Source: CBDCPI01 sp965220245
GTDB lineage: Bacteria; Chloroflexota; Dehalococcoidia; Lucifugimonadales; UBA3495
Assembly (NCBI GenBank): GCA_965220245.1
Contig: CBDCPI010000008.1
Location: 1 to 64,000 of the forward strand
DNA: 64,000 nt
Reading direction: 5' to 3'
Shown: one piece after another, positions 1 to 8,754 of the stretch
How positions within the stretch are numbered: position 1 is the first letter of the stretch
Layout: each line of letters opens with the position of its first letter
Translations under genes and position numbers: made by a program
The notes under the pieces: model-generated
Told to the model about the DNA's origin: nothing
Database searches by the model: none
Seen by the model: the letters and a program-made list of their open reading frames with translations, nothing else

Positions 1-11
1 AGTCCAGGTTC

Positions 12-527
12 ATGTACCAGTTGGTCCTGTCCAGGCTCGCGGCGATGGCTTTGTTGCTGCTGGCAACCCTCGCCTGCGGGAAAGACGCAACCCCGGCAGT
101 GACCGAAGGCCAAAGCAGCCCGAACGCTCGGCCAGAATCTAGGAGGGAGCAAGTGTTTACACCGCAGACTGCATACCTGAAACACCGGGAAGCCGCGAAA
201 CGAGCCGAAGAAGTGAGAACCAAGTACCGAGACCTGTTCTGGCGTCAACCTAATGTCTGGATGGTGAGCCGGGGCCTCTTTGAGGATGAAAACGGCGACT
301 ACATCGAAGTTGAGGATGGACAGGGCGGCTACACCAAAGTTGTAGGTATCAAGATCAGAGTATGCAAGAAGGTCCCCCAGGAGAGCCTGCCGCCTGAGGT
401 CCAGATACCGGACATGATTGAGGGCGTCCCTATCCAGATAATTGAGCGACCGTACGACTTCCCAGTGATGGGGGTCCAGGGAATAAGACCTGAAATCGAG
501 TGCAATGAATGGTCGTCAAAGGAGTAA
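12..527 (+). CDS. Putative secreted lipoprotein
   Basis: The 171-residue product opens with a hydrophobic signal segment (about residues 8-20) ending in TLAC, a relaxed lipobox, so it is probably lipid-anchored after cleavage before the Cys. The body is hydrophilic. Its C-terminal part (GIKIRVCKKVP ... IPDMIEGVPIQII) resembles the small domain that precedes the catalytic domain in many bacterial trypsin-like proteases; this is recognition by pattern. It stops one base before the start of the downstream protease gene, so the two are co-transcribed and may represent one ancestral protein split in two. No enzymatic function is assigned. Confidence 0.7.
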   Translation: MYQLVLSRLAAMALLLLATLACGKDATPAVTEGQSSPNARPESRREQVFTPQTAYLKHREAAKRAEEVRTKYRDLFWRQPNVWMVSRGLFEDENGDYIEVEDGQGGYTKVVGIKIRVCKKVPQESLPPEVQIPDMIEGVPIQIIERPYDFPVMGVQGIRPEIECNEWSSKE

Positions 528-528
528 C

Positions 529-2265
529 ATGGATACTGGATCGTTGCCGCATCCCAGCCATGATGGGATGCGGATAGAGGGAATTCGTCCCGGCAGTGTC
601 GCTCCTATCCCCGGCGGCACCTTGACTGGGTTGGCTACTAGGCGTTCCGACGGCAAGATGGTTTTGGTAACCAATCTGCATGTCATGGCCCCCATACTAA
701 TTCCAGGCGGAAGACCTTCAGTAGTTGGTGATGAAGAGATGCGTCAGCCTAATTATCTAGGTGGCGCGTCTCGAAAAGTGGGGCAAATCCTCGCTTCGGA
801 TTGGGGCATAGACCCAGTTATCGACATCGCTATATGTGAACTGGAATCCGATGTGGATGACGCGACATTTCAGATTCACAGCCCCGACCACGACATGGGT
901 GTAATCCTGGCTGGCGTCAGAGAGCCGGAAGAAGATATGGAACTCACAGTAGTAGGAGACTCTGGCGGAATCCGTAAGGTCGTCGTCAAGGAGGTTAACG
1001 CCGAAGTGCCTACGTACACTACTGACGACATGGGCATGTCAATCTGGACACCCATGACGGGGGTGACGATTTTAGACTTTAGTCAAAGACCCGTCATTAC
1101 TGGCGATTCAGGGGCGCCCTGCTTGCACGAGGAAGGCCCCGGCTTCTACCGGATGTCGACCATTTTGTCCAGGGCCAACCCTACTGGAACGGAAGGCTAT
1201 TCGTTCCCCGCCTCGGTGGCCGAGTCGGAGTTAGGAATAGCCTTCGGCGACTATACAATCAATAGGAGTGACATTATGGGCATCCCAATCCTAACCAGCG
1301 AAGGGTTCTTGGGCCAGCGGTGGATCATCGACGACTACTTCCAGGCGGCGGAAACGCTGTACGCCGGTGACGTGGTGGGCATCCAGCAGGACCCTAACCA
1401 GAGCAATAACCCCAGGGTCTTCAAGGTGGTCTTGAACGTAGACAAGCAGCGGGTCATTGGGGTAGTGCACACCCCGGCGGGGAAGGAGGTAGGGGACCAA
1501 GTGGCCACCTCGGGCAACTCGGTCTCCATCGTAGTCCAAGGTCTGGCCAAGGCGCTTTCAGCAGGGGCCATTGGTGTTGGAGACCCGGTAACCCCATCTG
1601 GCAGCGCTGGCATATTAGCTGGGAAGGGGGCGGTAGCCAGAGTTGCAAGGGTTACCGCCCAGGACCATGCTATCGTGGGCAAATGCCTGACCGTCGTGAC
1701 CGCCGCCAACCAGGTGGCGGACATCCTGGTGGACCTCGCCGGTAACAACACCGCAGCGCTTTCACCTGCGCCAGTGGCCCCACCACCGCCAAGCAACCGG
1801 GCTCCCACGGCCAATGCTGGCGCCAACGAGACGGTAAATGCCGGAGCAAGGGTGACCCTCGCGGGCTCGGGCTCCGACCCGGATACCGGTGACACCTTGA
1901 CGTACCGCTGGACTCAAGTATCGGGGACTACGGTCTCCCTGAGTAGTACCTCGGTAGCCCGGCCCACCTTCACAGCGCCTTCAAGCGCTGGCACGTTGAC
2001 CTTCCGGCTCACCGTTACCGACAACCACGGAGGCAGCAATACCGATGACGTGACGGTTAGCGTCAGGGTATCCGCTCCGGCGACCCCGGCAGCCCGGTTC
2101 AACACCGGGGACCACGTGATTCACAGCACTACCGGCAACCACGGCGTCATCTCGGCCCGGAGTTATGACGCGATCCTGGCCGCCTGGGTTTACACCTACA
2201 GGACCCAACACGGTTTCATGGCTACCGACTACATAGAAGACGAACTGTCACTTTATACCGGGTAG
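529..2265 (+). CDS. Trypsin-fold serine protease-like protein with PKD/REJ-like domain
   Basis: The start is the ATG at 529, not the in-frame ATG at 505, because AAAGGAG lies 4 bases before it; this gives 578 residues. The N-terminal half shows a chymotrypsin-fold triad pattern: TNLHVM (His), VIDIAICEL (Asp) and GDSGAPC (Ser). A middle segment follows. Residues around 430-515 form a PKD/K319-like Ig-fold domain (RAPTANAGANETVNAG ... VTDNHGG), typical of extracellular adhesion modules. The C-terminal 55 residues are unassigned. No signal peptide of its own is visible, which is odd for this fold and fits a functional link to the lipoprotein ending one base upstream. Substrate unknown. Confidence 0.75.
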   Translation: MDTGSLPHPSHDGMRIEGIRPGSVAPIPGGTLTGLATRRSDGKMVLVTNLHVMAPILIPGGRPSVVGDEEMRQPNYLGGASRKVGQILASDWGIDPVIDIAICELESDVDDATFQIHSPDHDMGVILAGVREPEEDMELTVVGDSGGIRKVVVKEVNAEVPTYTTDDMGMSIWTPMTGVTILDFSQRPVITGDSGAPCLHEEGPGFYRMSTILSRANPTGTEGYSFPASVAESELGIAFGDYTINRSDIMGIPILTSEGFLGQRWIIDDYFQAAETLYAGDVVGIQQDPNQSNNPRVFKVVLNVDKQRVIGVVHTPAGKEVGDQVATSGNSVSIVVQGLAKALSAGAIGVGDPVTPSGSAGILAGKGAVARVARVTAQDHAIVGKCLTVVTAANQVADILVDLAGNNTAALSPAPVAPPPPSNRAPTANAGANETVNAGARVTLAGSGSDPDTGDTLTYRWTQVSGTTVSLSSTSVARPTFTAPSSAGTLTFRLTVTDNHGGSNTDDVTVSVRVSAPATPAARFNTGDHVIHSTTGNHGVISARSYDAILAAWVYTYRTQHGFMATDYIEDELSLYTG

Positions 2266-2285
2266 CAGGCGGCGCCCGCGAAGCA

Positions 2286-2320
2286 GATACGCCGGGCCTC
2301 CCCTGCCAGACCGGCGTATC
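2286..2320. terminator. Hairpin between convergent genes
   Basis: A perfect 10-bp stem (GATACGCCGG / CCGGCGTATC) with a 15-base loop lies between the protease gene (plus) and the M20 gene (minus). There is no clear T-run on either side, so a bidirectional terminator is inferred from position and stem strength only. Confidence 0.5.
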
Positions 2321-2405
2321 CCTTCCAGCGCCAAGGAACGCCGCAACACCGGCTTCTACCAGAGAGGAGCGAAGAAGGTGATGCGCCGGTAGTGGGAGCG
2401 GCTGG

Positions 2406-3656
2406 TCAGGCCAGCGGCAGCCCGCAGGTGTCCAGGGCCGCCAAGGCCAGCACCTTGCTGCAAAGGACCATCTCATCGATGTTGGCGTAATCGTCACCGT
2501 AAGAGCCGCCGGAGGGGCCGTAAATTGGGGCCGGAATTCCGGCGGCCCACAGGTGAGCGTCATCGTCGCCGTAGCGTCCGCCTAGCCGGGTCGCCGGGGA
2601 GCCGACACCTTGAGGCTCGTTCCCGGTGACTTGCCGGTAGGCCGACACCAAGGAGCGGACAATCTCTTGGTCTTCGGGCATGTCCATCGGCGGATGGTCC
2701 AGTATCCAGGTATTGAACTTCCGTTCCGCCGGATGGACCAATTCGTAATTAAAATCGGGGACCTCGGCCCTCAAGCGGTTCAAGGTCCCTTCCAGATCGG
2801 CCCGAATCGTCTGCGCGGTCATTCCGGGCACGGTGCTCACCGCCACGAAAGCGGTGCACAAATCAGAATTCCGGCTGACCGAGCGCAGGTCGTAGTCCTC
2901 GCCGCGACCGCCGATGATGGAGCCAATCTTGGTCCAAGGCAGACCTTCCACGGTCCAGGGTTGATGAGTAAGCGGGGTGTCGTAAATGGCTTCGATGGCC
3001 TTGAGCATCAGCGGGATAGCATCGACCCCTTCCAGGTCGTCACCATCGGGATGCCTGCCCCTCACGTGCAAGGAAAACACGGTCATGCCGCCGTGTTTGG
3101 TCACCACATGGTGGGCGCCGTAGGGTTCGGTGACCACTGCGGCATCGGTCCGGCAGCCCGACTCCAGCAGGTGTTTGGACCCCAGACCGCCTTGAAGTTC
3201 CGCCAACACGCAGGCGACAACGATGTCACCGGCCAAGGTTACCCCGGAGCGGCGTATGGCTTCAGCGGCGTGAATCATGGCAGCGACACCGGACTTCATG
3301 TTGCGGACCCCCGCGCCGTACAGCCGGTTGCCCTCGACCCAGGGATCGAAAGGGTCCGTGCTCCACCCAGCAGCCAAAGGGTTGATGTCCAAGTGCCCGT
3401 TGAACATGAGGCTGCGACCGCCACCGCTCCCCTTCAACGTCGCTACCGTTTGAAACCAGCCGAGTTCTACCTCTTGCAGGTCCACCTCGTAGCCCTTGCC
3501 GGAGAAGTAGTTGGCCACCCACCGGGCCAGGGGCGTCTCGCCGCCGATGAAGCTGGGAATGCGGACCAAGGACTTTCCCAGCTCTACCAGTTCCTCTTGG
3601 TTTACTTGCTGGAGCACTCTGTCCGCAGTTTCCGGGTCCAACATATCCAACCCCAC
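2406..3656 (-). CDS. M20 family peptidase/deacylase-like protein, altered metal site
   Basis: The 416-residue product has the M20/ArgE-DapE fold pattern: an N-terminal catalytic half, a central lid domain and a C-terminal return to the catalytic half. NGHLDINP (residues 86-93) keeps the first His and Asp. However, the bridging-Asp motif reads GVRNMKSG (Asp replaced by Asn), the DEE motif reads LAELQGG (metal Glu replaced by Leu), and the C-terminal His motif reads YANIDEM with no His. TEPYG keeps its Glu. Ordinary di-zinc hydrolysis is therefore doubtful. The GTG start overlaps the TAG of the upstream metallo-hydrolase gene by one base; an ATG four codons in is an alternative. It is the last gene of a five-gene operon. 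Confidence 0.85.
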   Translation of the reverse strand: MGLDMLDPETADRVLQQVNQEELVELGKSLVRIPSFIGGETPLARWVANYFSGKGYEVDLQEVELGWFQTVATLKGSGGGRSLMFNGHLDINPLAAGWSTDPFDPWVEGNRLYGAGVRNMKSGVAAMIHAAEAIRRSGVTLAGDIVVACVLAELQGGLGSKHLLESGCRTDAAVVTEPYGAHHVVTKHGGMTVFSLHVRGRHPDGDDLEGVDAIPLMLKAIEAIYDTPLTHQPWTVEGLPWTKIGSIIGGRGEDYDLRSVSRNSDLCTAFVAVSTVPGMTAQTIRADLEGTLNRLRAEVPDFNYELVHPAERKFNTWILDHPPMDMPEDQEIVRSLVSAYRQVTGNEPQGVGSPATRLGGRYGDDDAHLWAAGIPAPIYGPSGGSYGDDYANIDEMVLCSKVLALAALDTCGLPLA

Positions 3657-4519
3657 TACAAACCGGTCTGCCAGTACCGCTTACCTTCGCGGCGCACCAC
3701 TTTCCCGAAGCCAGGCGCCGGGAAATGGCAGGAAATCATCGTCGTGCCGTCTGCCTCCACTTGGTCCAACACCTTTCCCCTAGTGGCAGTGGCAACCGCA
3801 AAGTCGCCGTCGAACAGGGGGCTCCAGTCTTCCTCGGTCACTTGCGCCGGATGAATAAAGACGTCGCCTTGGATTAGGGTCTGCTGGCCTTGAGATGAGA
3901 CCAAGACGCTCATGTGCCCCGGGGTATGGCCCGGCGGCGTGTGGACGGCCCGCACTTCGCTCGTCAAGTCGCTGTCTCCAGACACAGTGTCGAAAACACC
4001 CAACTCTACTAAGGGGTCCACAAACCGGTCCATATAGGGATAACGCGACGCGGCCACCACTTCGGGCTTTTGGAAATGCTCCAAGTCCGCTTGGTGGCAG
4101 AGGTATCTAGCATTGGGAAAGGTGGGGACCAATTGCCCATCCAGTTCCTTGGTGTTCCAACCGACGTGGTCCAAGTGCAAGTGGGAGAAAAACACCGTAT
4201 CCACGTCTTCGGGCTTGATTTCTTTATTGGCCAAGTCGTCCATCAACTCGCCGCGCCGGCCGCCCAGGTATTCTATGGGCCCGGCGCCGTAGCCGGTGTC
4301 GATCAGGATGGTGCGGCCTTGGGAGCGGACCAGATAGCAACCGATTTCAAGGATGATATGGTCCCCGGAAATGGAGTCCGGGTAAATAGTCCGGTAAGAT
4401 TCCCAAGCGCCCACCGGCACCTCGGGCCAGAGTTCCCCCAAAGGTGTGGGGTAAACGCAGTTCATATCGGAGAGCGCCACGATCTCTACGTTGCCGACAG
4501 TCATTCGGAAACTACTCAT
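3656..4519 (-). CDS. Metallo-beta-lactamase-fold hydrolase
   Basis: This 287-residue protein carries the HxHxDH zinc motif (HLHLDH) plus TPPGHTPGHMS and a late GDVF Asp ligand, the layout of the lactonase/glyoxalase II branch of the MBL superfamily. It resembles AHL-lactonase-like proteins, which hydrolyse lactones or thioesters. No signal peptide is visible, so it should be cytoplasmic. It sits 60 bases after the SelA-like gene and overlaps the M20 gene, so it is translated from the same message. Substrate unknown; in this context it may act on a pathway lactone or ester intermediate (inference). Confidence 0.85.
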   Translation of the reverse strand: MSSFRMTVGNVEIVALSDMNCVYPTPLGELWPEVPVGAWESYRTIYPDSISGDHIILEIGCYLVRSQGRTILIDTGYGAGPIEYLGGRRGELMDDLANKEIKPEDVDTVFFSHLHLDHVGWNTKELDGQLVPTFPNARYLCHQADLEHFQKPEVVAASRYPYMDRFVDPLVELGVFDTVSGDSDLTSEVRAVHTPPGHTPGHMSVLVSSQGQQTLIQGDVFIHPAQVTEEDWSPLFDGDFAVATATRGKVLDQVEADGTTMISCHFPAPGFGKVVRREGKRYWQTGL

Positions 4520-4579
4520 GATGAAAGACCCTTCCTCTTTTTGAAAAAGGTGCTGCTGCCCGGAAAACTTCTCCCGAAT

Positions 4580-5716
4580 CTAGCGAAGCAACTCCTCCCG
4601 CAAACGGCTGATTATCACTTCGACCTCGTCCTCGCGGAGGTTCAAGGGATCGACGGCCAACTCATCGGGCTCGCCCAATTGATGGAGATGAATGGGAGGG
4701 TCGCCAAGCTGCATGGCTTGAGTAATTTGGTCCCGGGAGGGTCCTCGCCAGTCCTTCCCGAAACGCATCACCGCGGTGGGGATTAAGTAGTCAAGCTCGT
4801 TATGCTTCAGGGACACTTCCAAGCCGGGGACTTCGGAGAGCGCATCTACCACGGGCTGCGCCAACGCCGCGTACTCCCGCATCTCCTGCTCCTCGTCTTC
4901 CTCGACGAAGTGCTCCAAGGCAGTAACCAGCCCCACAATTTCTTCCTTGGCTACCTTCATGGGACGCCCCAAGGCCTGATTGGGGCTGGCGTTGGCCGAA
5001 GCCGCAGCGATCAAGTCCTTGCGGCCGCACAGGATTCCGGTGCCCTGGGGTCCCCGGACCCCCTTACCGCCGCTGTAGATAACCATGTCGGCGCCGCGTT
5101 CCACGTATTCTTTAAGGTTCTTCCTCGGGGGAAGCATCGAGGCCCCATCCACGATAACCGGCACCCCGTGTTTATGGGCTACCTGGCAGACTTCTTCGAG
5201 GGACAGGGTGCGGCGGCTGGTAAATGGCGAAAAAAGGTAGGCCACCGCAGCCGTATGCTCGTTTATCGCGCCCTCCAGTTCCCAGACCTGGCAGCCTTTT
5301 CCGTGGCCGATGCCGACCAACTTGCCTCCGGCGGCCCGGTAGGCTTGGTCATAATGGAACCGGTGCATGTTTTGGATGATCACCTCGTTTTTCATTCCCG
5401 TGGCATCGGGCAAGCGGTACATCTTGACCGGATCGTTGCCGGCGATACACGCGGCTGCTTGAAGCACCAGCCCCCCGGCCGCGCCACTGCAAACAAATCC
5501 GGCTTCGGCCCCGGTGAGCCGCGCTATCACCTCTCCCGCTTTTTCGTTTAATTCTGCCATGTCTACCAAGACTCCGGCCGCCTCCGCCATCACCTCCAAG
5601 ACCTCCGGGCGGGTCCTGGTGCCACCCAATCGCGTGACCGACCCCGAGGCGTGAATGATGGGTCTGACCCCCAGTTCTCTATAAACGTCGGCCGGGTCCC
5701 TCGCGCCTGTAGTCAT
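4580..5716 (-). CDS. PLP-dependent SelA/DgaE-family enzyme
   Basis: The 378-residue product is a fold-type I PLP enzyme of the SelA-like family (selenocysteine synthase relatives, which include D-glucosaminate-6-phosphate ammonia-lyase DgaE). Visible landmarks are the N-terminal RPIIHASGSVTRLGGT, the glycine-rich VCSGAAGG cofactor-phosphate region, the VIVDGASMLPP Asp, and the Schiff-base Lys in YSGGKGVRGPQGTG. No selenocysteine system is encoded in the window, and the context is catabolic, so an amino-acid or amino-sugar lyase/transferase is likelier than SelA itself. It lies 39 bases downstream of the TPP-enzyme beta gene on the same strand. Confidence 0.85.
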   Translation of the reverse strand: MTTGARDPADVYRELGVRPIIHASGSVTRLGGTRTRPEVLEVMAEAAGVLVDMAELNEKAGEVIARLTGAEAGFVCSGAAGGLVLQAAACIAGNDPVKMYRLPDATGMKNEVIIQNMHRFHYDQAYRAAGGKLVGIGHGKGCQVWELEGAINEHTAAVAYLFSPFTSRRTLSLEEVCQVAHKHGVPVIVDGASMLPPRKNLKEYVERGADMVIYSGGKGVRGPQGTGILCGRKDLIAAASANASPNQALGRPMKVAKEEIVGLVTALEHFVEEDEEQEMREYAALAQPVVDALSEVPGLEVSLKHNELDYLIPTAVMRFGKDWRGPSRDQITQAMQLGDPPIHLHQLGEPDELAVDPLNLREDEVEVIISRLREELLR

Positions 5717-5755
5717 GCAGCCTCCTGAATTCGGCAGAGTGATTGGTTGGTGTTC

Positions 5756-6322
5756 TTAGTCTAATTCCCGCAGGTAGCGCGCGAACTGAAAACGGTTTTC
5801 CAGGAGCCCAATATCCATGTGAAAGGACGCCGGCCCCACCGCCTCCACCTTGGATACCAACACCGACAAAGCATTCCTGGCTACCGCGGTCCGGAACTCT
5901 TGGTCCAAGTCTTCAACAGTATTGGCGGTAGCCACGTGCTTTACCCCCGAGGTTTCTGCCACCCCGGCCAAGTCGGTGCCGGTGGAAGTTGCCGACGGGA
6001 AGCCCCCTACGGAAAGCAGGCTCTCATTATCGAAAATCAGGTGGATTAGGTTCGGCGGCTGGTAGCGGGCCATGGTGCTCAGGGCGCCCAGGTTCATCAA
6101 GACCGAAGCGTCGCCGTCGAGGACAGTTATCTGCTGGTTAGGCAGCGACAGCGCCAGCCCCAACCCCATGGATGACGCCAGCCCCATGGCGTGCTCCAAG
6201 TAGAAGAAGTTGGGAAGGTGCCCTTGGGAGTAAAGCTCGACCGCCACGGCGCCCATATTGGTAACCACCACGTGCTCTTTCAGCAACGGGTAGATCGTGC
6301 TGACGGCCTCGAGACGCCGCAT
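5756..6322 (-). CDS. TPP-dependent decarboxylase, beta (cofactor-binding) subunit, sulfopyruvate decarboxylase-like
   Basis: About 188 residues match the C-terminal TPP-binding domain of ThDP enzymes. LDGDASVLMNLGALST followed by LIFDNESL is the GDG...N magnesium/TPP motif, with GDA in place of GDG. This size and split are typical of ComE, the beta subunit of sulfopyruvate decarboxylase, and of split phosphonopyruvate decarboxylases. Start choice: GGGAGGA precedes two tandem ATGs overlapping the alpha-gene TGA. The second (6322) has the better spacing; 6325 and a GTG at 6334 are alternatives. It needs the alpha subunit encoded immediately upstream. Confidence 0.8.
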   Translation of the reverse strand: MRRLEAVSTIYPLLKEHVVVTNMGAVAVELYSQGHLPNFFYLEHAMGLASSMGLGLALSLPNQQITVLDGDASVLMNLGALSTMARYQPPNLIHLIFDNESLLSVGGFPSATSTGTDLAGVAETSGVKHVATANTVEDLDQEFRTAVARNALSVLVSKVEAVGPASFHMDIGLLENRFQFARYLRELD

Positions 6323-6834
6323 CATTCCTCCCACATCAAGTCACGGGTCAGCAGTAAAGCCACCGGCCGTTGGCTGGACTCGGCCAAGGTCTGGGCATCG
6401 GCCAACTCCTTGGCTACCGTGTCCGGATTGGACAGCTTGCGGTAAGGAATGTCCAAGGCTTGAAGCACCGGCTCGGTCGCCAGACCCCCTTGAGTCTGCC
6501 AAGGGTCCCGTTCGCCCATGTCTCCCCGGAAGCTGATGAGCATTAGCAGCGGGATGCGGTATAGCTGGGCCAAGGACACGATGCCGTTGATGGATGTAAG
6601 GAGTCCATGGTTTTGCATCAGCATCGCCGACTTTCGCCCGGCTAGGTGGGCCCCCGCCGAGATGCCGACGCCTTCTTCCTCTTTATTGAGCCGGACCAAG
6701 GTGATGTCCGGGTCCTCTTCGGCCAAGCGGACGAGGTGCACCAACCAGGTCTCCGGCAGGGCCGAAATAAGGGTGACCCCGTTGGCCTTGAGGGCCTCAA
6801 AAATGACCGCTGAGTTCTTTACCGATACGGGCAT
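6322..6834 (-). CDS. TPP-dependent decarboxylase, alpha subunit, sulfopyruvate decarboxylase-like
   Basis: About 170 residues match the N-terminal PYR domain of ThDP-dependent enzymes in its split form (ComD). LNKEEEGVGISAGAHLAG contains the conserved Glu that activates TPP, followed by MQNHGL and RIPLLMLISFRG. With the beta subunit it should decarboxylate a 2-oxo acid such as sulfopyruvate or phosphonopyruvate to the aldehyde; the exact substrate is not readable. The ATG at 6834 matches where homologues begin; an ATG at 6864 gives 180 residues, and neither has a clear Shine-Dalgarno. It is the first gene of the five-gene operon. Confidence 0.8.
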   Translation of the reverse strand: MPVSVKNSAVIFEALKANGVTLISALPETWLVHLVRLAEEDPDITLVRLNKEEEGVGISAGAHLAGRKSAMLMQNHGLLTSINGIVSLAQLYRIPLLMLISFRGDMGERDPWQTQGGLATEPVLQALDIPYRKLSNPDTVAKELADAQTLAESSQRPVALLLTRDLMWEE

Positions 6835-6864
6835 CGCTATTCGACAGAGCGTTGGATACGCCAT

Positions 6865-7187
6865 TCTATGCGCTGCGCAGCCGGAGGGTCAAACCGGCCC
6901 GCCCGTGTCTCAGGGTAATCTCATTTAAAGCCGGGCTTCATGTAGGCGCGGTGGCTTGCCCCTGTTTAGCAGCCAGGGCAACTACGAGGGTTGCCCTACA
7001 TTTCGGCATCGTGACCATCGTAGGGGCTCCCCTTGTGGGCGCCCAGTAGTCGTGCCTAGTCAAAATGCGATTGCACTGTCCACCCCTTGGGAAGATTGGT
7101 GAGAAATCTCTCCCGTGGGTTAAACTAGGAACCAGCGTCGCTAACGGACCAATCAGAACTCTCCGACCCGAAATGCGAGGGGCGCAC
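6865..7187. other. Divergent intergenic region with repeat copies
   Basis: This 323-bp gap separates the minus-strand TPP operon from the plus-strand PaaK-type ligase and should hold both promoters, though none is clear. About 6949-7050 carries imperfect copies of a dispersed repeat of the form GTAGGGGC...TTGCCC (also at 34393-34525 and around 51954). No gene is supported here. Confidence 0.45.
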
Positions 7188-8522
7188 ATGGTATCCCCCA
7201 TCTCCGGTCCCAAACCGCTTAATGGATATATCCGCGACCCGGCCGAAACTATCTCCCGAGCCGAGATGGAGAAGCTGCAACTGGAGCGTTTGCGGTCGTG
7301 CGTCGACCGGGTGAGCCGGTCGGTACCCTTTTACCGGGAGCGGTTCGGTCAAGCCGACGTTACCTCCGCCGCCTTGCGTTCCTTGGACGACCTGGCGCGG
7401 TTGCCCTTTACCGAAAAGTCCGATCTCAGGGACCACTATCCCTACGGCCTGTTCGCCGTCCCGATGCTAGACGTAGTCCGGCTGCACGCCTCCAGCGGGA
7501 CCACCGGCCAGCCGACGGTGGTGGGATACACCAAAAACGACGTCGCTCTATGGTCGGGCCTGATTGTCCGCTGCCTAGCGTCAGCCGGGGTGACCTGGGA
7601 CGATCTAGTCCAAAACGCTTACGGCTACGGTCTTTTCACCGGTGGGCTGGGACTTCACTACGGCGTTGAAGAGTTGGGCGCCACGGTCATCCCTATATCC
7701 GGCGGCAACACCCGGCGCCAAGCATTGGTCTTGAAGGACTTCGGCAGCACTGTACTGTGTTGCACACCGTCTTATGCCCTGGTGATTGCCGAGGTCCTAG
7801 CGCGGGAAGGCGTCCACCCGGAGGCGCTGCATCTCAAGGTGGGGATATTCGGCGCCGAGCCGTGGTCGGAGGAAATGCGCCGGGAGATCGAGTTTCGCCT
7901 TGGTATGCCGGCCCTGAACATCTACGGCCTGTCTGAGGTCATCGGTCCCGGCGTCGCCATGGAGTGCCCCTACCAGAACGGTATGCACATCGCCGAGGAC
8001 CACTTTATTCCCGAGATCGTCAACCCGGATACCGGAGAGAGGCTGCCGGACGGGGAACCCGGTGAACTGGTGCTGAGCTGTGTGACCAAGGAAGCCCTGC
8101 CGCTGCTGCGGTACCGCACGCGGGACCGTACCCGCCTGCTCCGCGAGCCGTGCCCCTGCGGCCGGACCTCGTTCCGCATGGACCGGGTGTTGGGGCGGAC
8201 CGACGACATGCTCATCGTCCGCGGCGTGAACGTCTTCCCCTCCCAAATCGAGGCCGTCTTGCTGCGGGCATCCGGCATTGAGCCCCAATACCAGATACTG
8301 GTGGAACGAGGTCCCAGACACTTGGACAAGCTAACCGTCGTAATTGAAGCCGCCGAGCCAACCGCTGCCAACGATAGCCCCAACGGGGCCTTGCAGCGCC
8401 GGTTGGGTGAAGACCTGCAAAGCGCTCTGGGCATAGCTTGTAACGTGCGGGTAGTTGCTCCCCAAGAACTACCGCGCAGCGAGGGCAAGGCGGTGAGGGT
8501 CATCGACCGACGCAAAATTTAA
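7188..8522 (+). CDS. PaaK-type aryl-CoA ligase (phenylacetate-CoA ligase family)
   Basis: The ATG at 7188 is chosen because GAGGGG lies 5 bases before it; in-frame ATGs upstream lack this. The 444-residue product shows the adenylate-forming signatures of the PaaK branch: LHASSGTTGQPTVVGYT (P-loop), YGLSEVIGPG, and the small C-terminal domain beginning LGRTDDMLIVRGVNVFPSQIE, with RSEGKAVRV near the end. It activates a carboxylic acid, probably aromatic, to its CoA thioester using ATP. No other paa genes are present, so the substrate may not be phenylacetate. It precedes a crotonase and the box cluster on the same strand, suggesting a shared role in aromatic-acid use. Confidence 0.88.
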   Translation: MVSPISGPKPLNGYIRDPAETISRAEMEKLQLERLRSCVDRVSRSVPFYRERFGQADVTSAALRSLDDLARLPFTEKSDLRDHYPYGLFAVPMLDVVRLHASSGTTGQPTVVGYTKNDVALWSGLIVRCLASAGVTWDDLVQNAYGYGLFTGGLGLHYGVEELGATVIPISGGNTRRQALVLKDFGSTVLCCTPSYALVIAEVLAREGVHPEALHLKVGIFGAEPWSEEMRREIEFRLGMPALNIYGLSEVIGPGVAMECPYQNGMHIAEDHFIPEIVNPDTGERLPDGEPGELVLSCVTKEALPLLRYRTRDRTRLLREPCPCGRTSFRMDRVLGRTDDMLIVRGVNVFPSQIEAVLLRASGIEPQYQILVERGPRHLDKLTVVIEAAEPTAANDSPNGALQRRLGEDLQSALGIACNVRVVAPQELPRSEGKAVRVIDRRKI

Positions 8523-8590
8523 CCTGGTCCGGGAGGACCCCCAGGGTCTTTCAGTTTTCATGTTGGAGTGGTGCAGTAACCCCTACAACG

Positions 8591-8698
8591 TCATTCTGAA
8601 GAGCTTGCGACGAAGAATCTAAAGTTTTTCGGCGGCAAAATGGTTGGAATGGGCAGGATTTTAGACCCTTCGCTGCGCTCAGGGTGACAACTGAAAGA
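8591..8698. repeat. Dispersed intergenic inverted repeat
   Basis: The gap between the ligase and the crotonase carries CATTCTGAAGAG...CGAAGAATCT and, inverted 70 bases on, AGACCCTTCGCTGCGCTCAGGGTGA. This is the widespread TTCTGAGCGAAGCGAAGAATCT-type palindromic repeat of MAG-derived bacterial genomes. Related copies occur near 47530 and 59926. Confidence 0.5.
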
Positions 8699-8754
8699 CC
8701 ATGGGGAGAGCCCCTCGGTACTCTGGTCTTACAGTCTCTACCAAAGGAGCTTTC

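Noticed and set aside
2610..3854. A 414-codon plus-strand reading frame
   Set aside because: It lies opposite the M20 and MBL genes, whose motifs are clear; its own product shows no recognisable pattern and arises from high-GC antisense codon structure.
4802..5551. A 249-codon plus-strand reading frame
   Set aside because: It is antisense to the SelA-like gene and shows no family pattern.
4580..5716. A selenocysteine synthase (selA) role
   Set aside because: The product belongs to the SelA-like fold family, but no selB, selD or tRNA-Sec is present here and the context is catabolic, so SelA itself is not supported.
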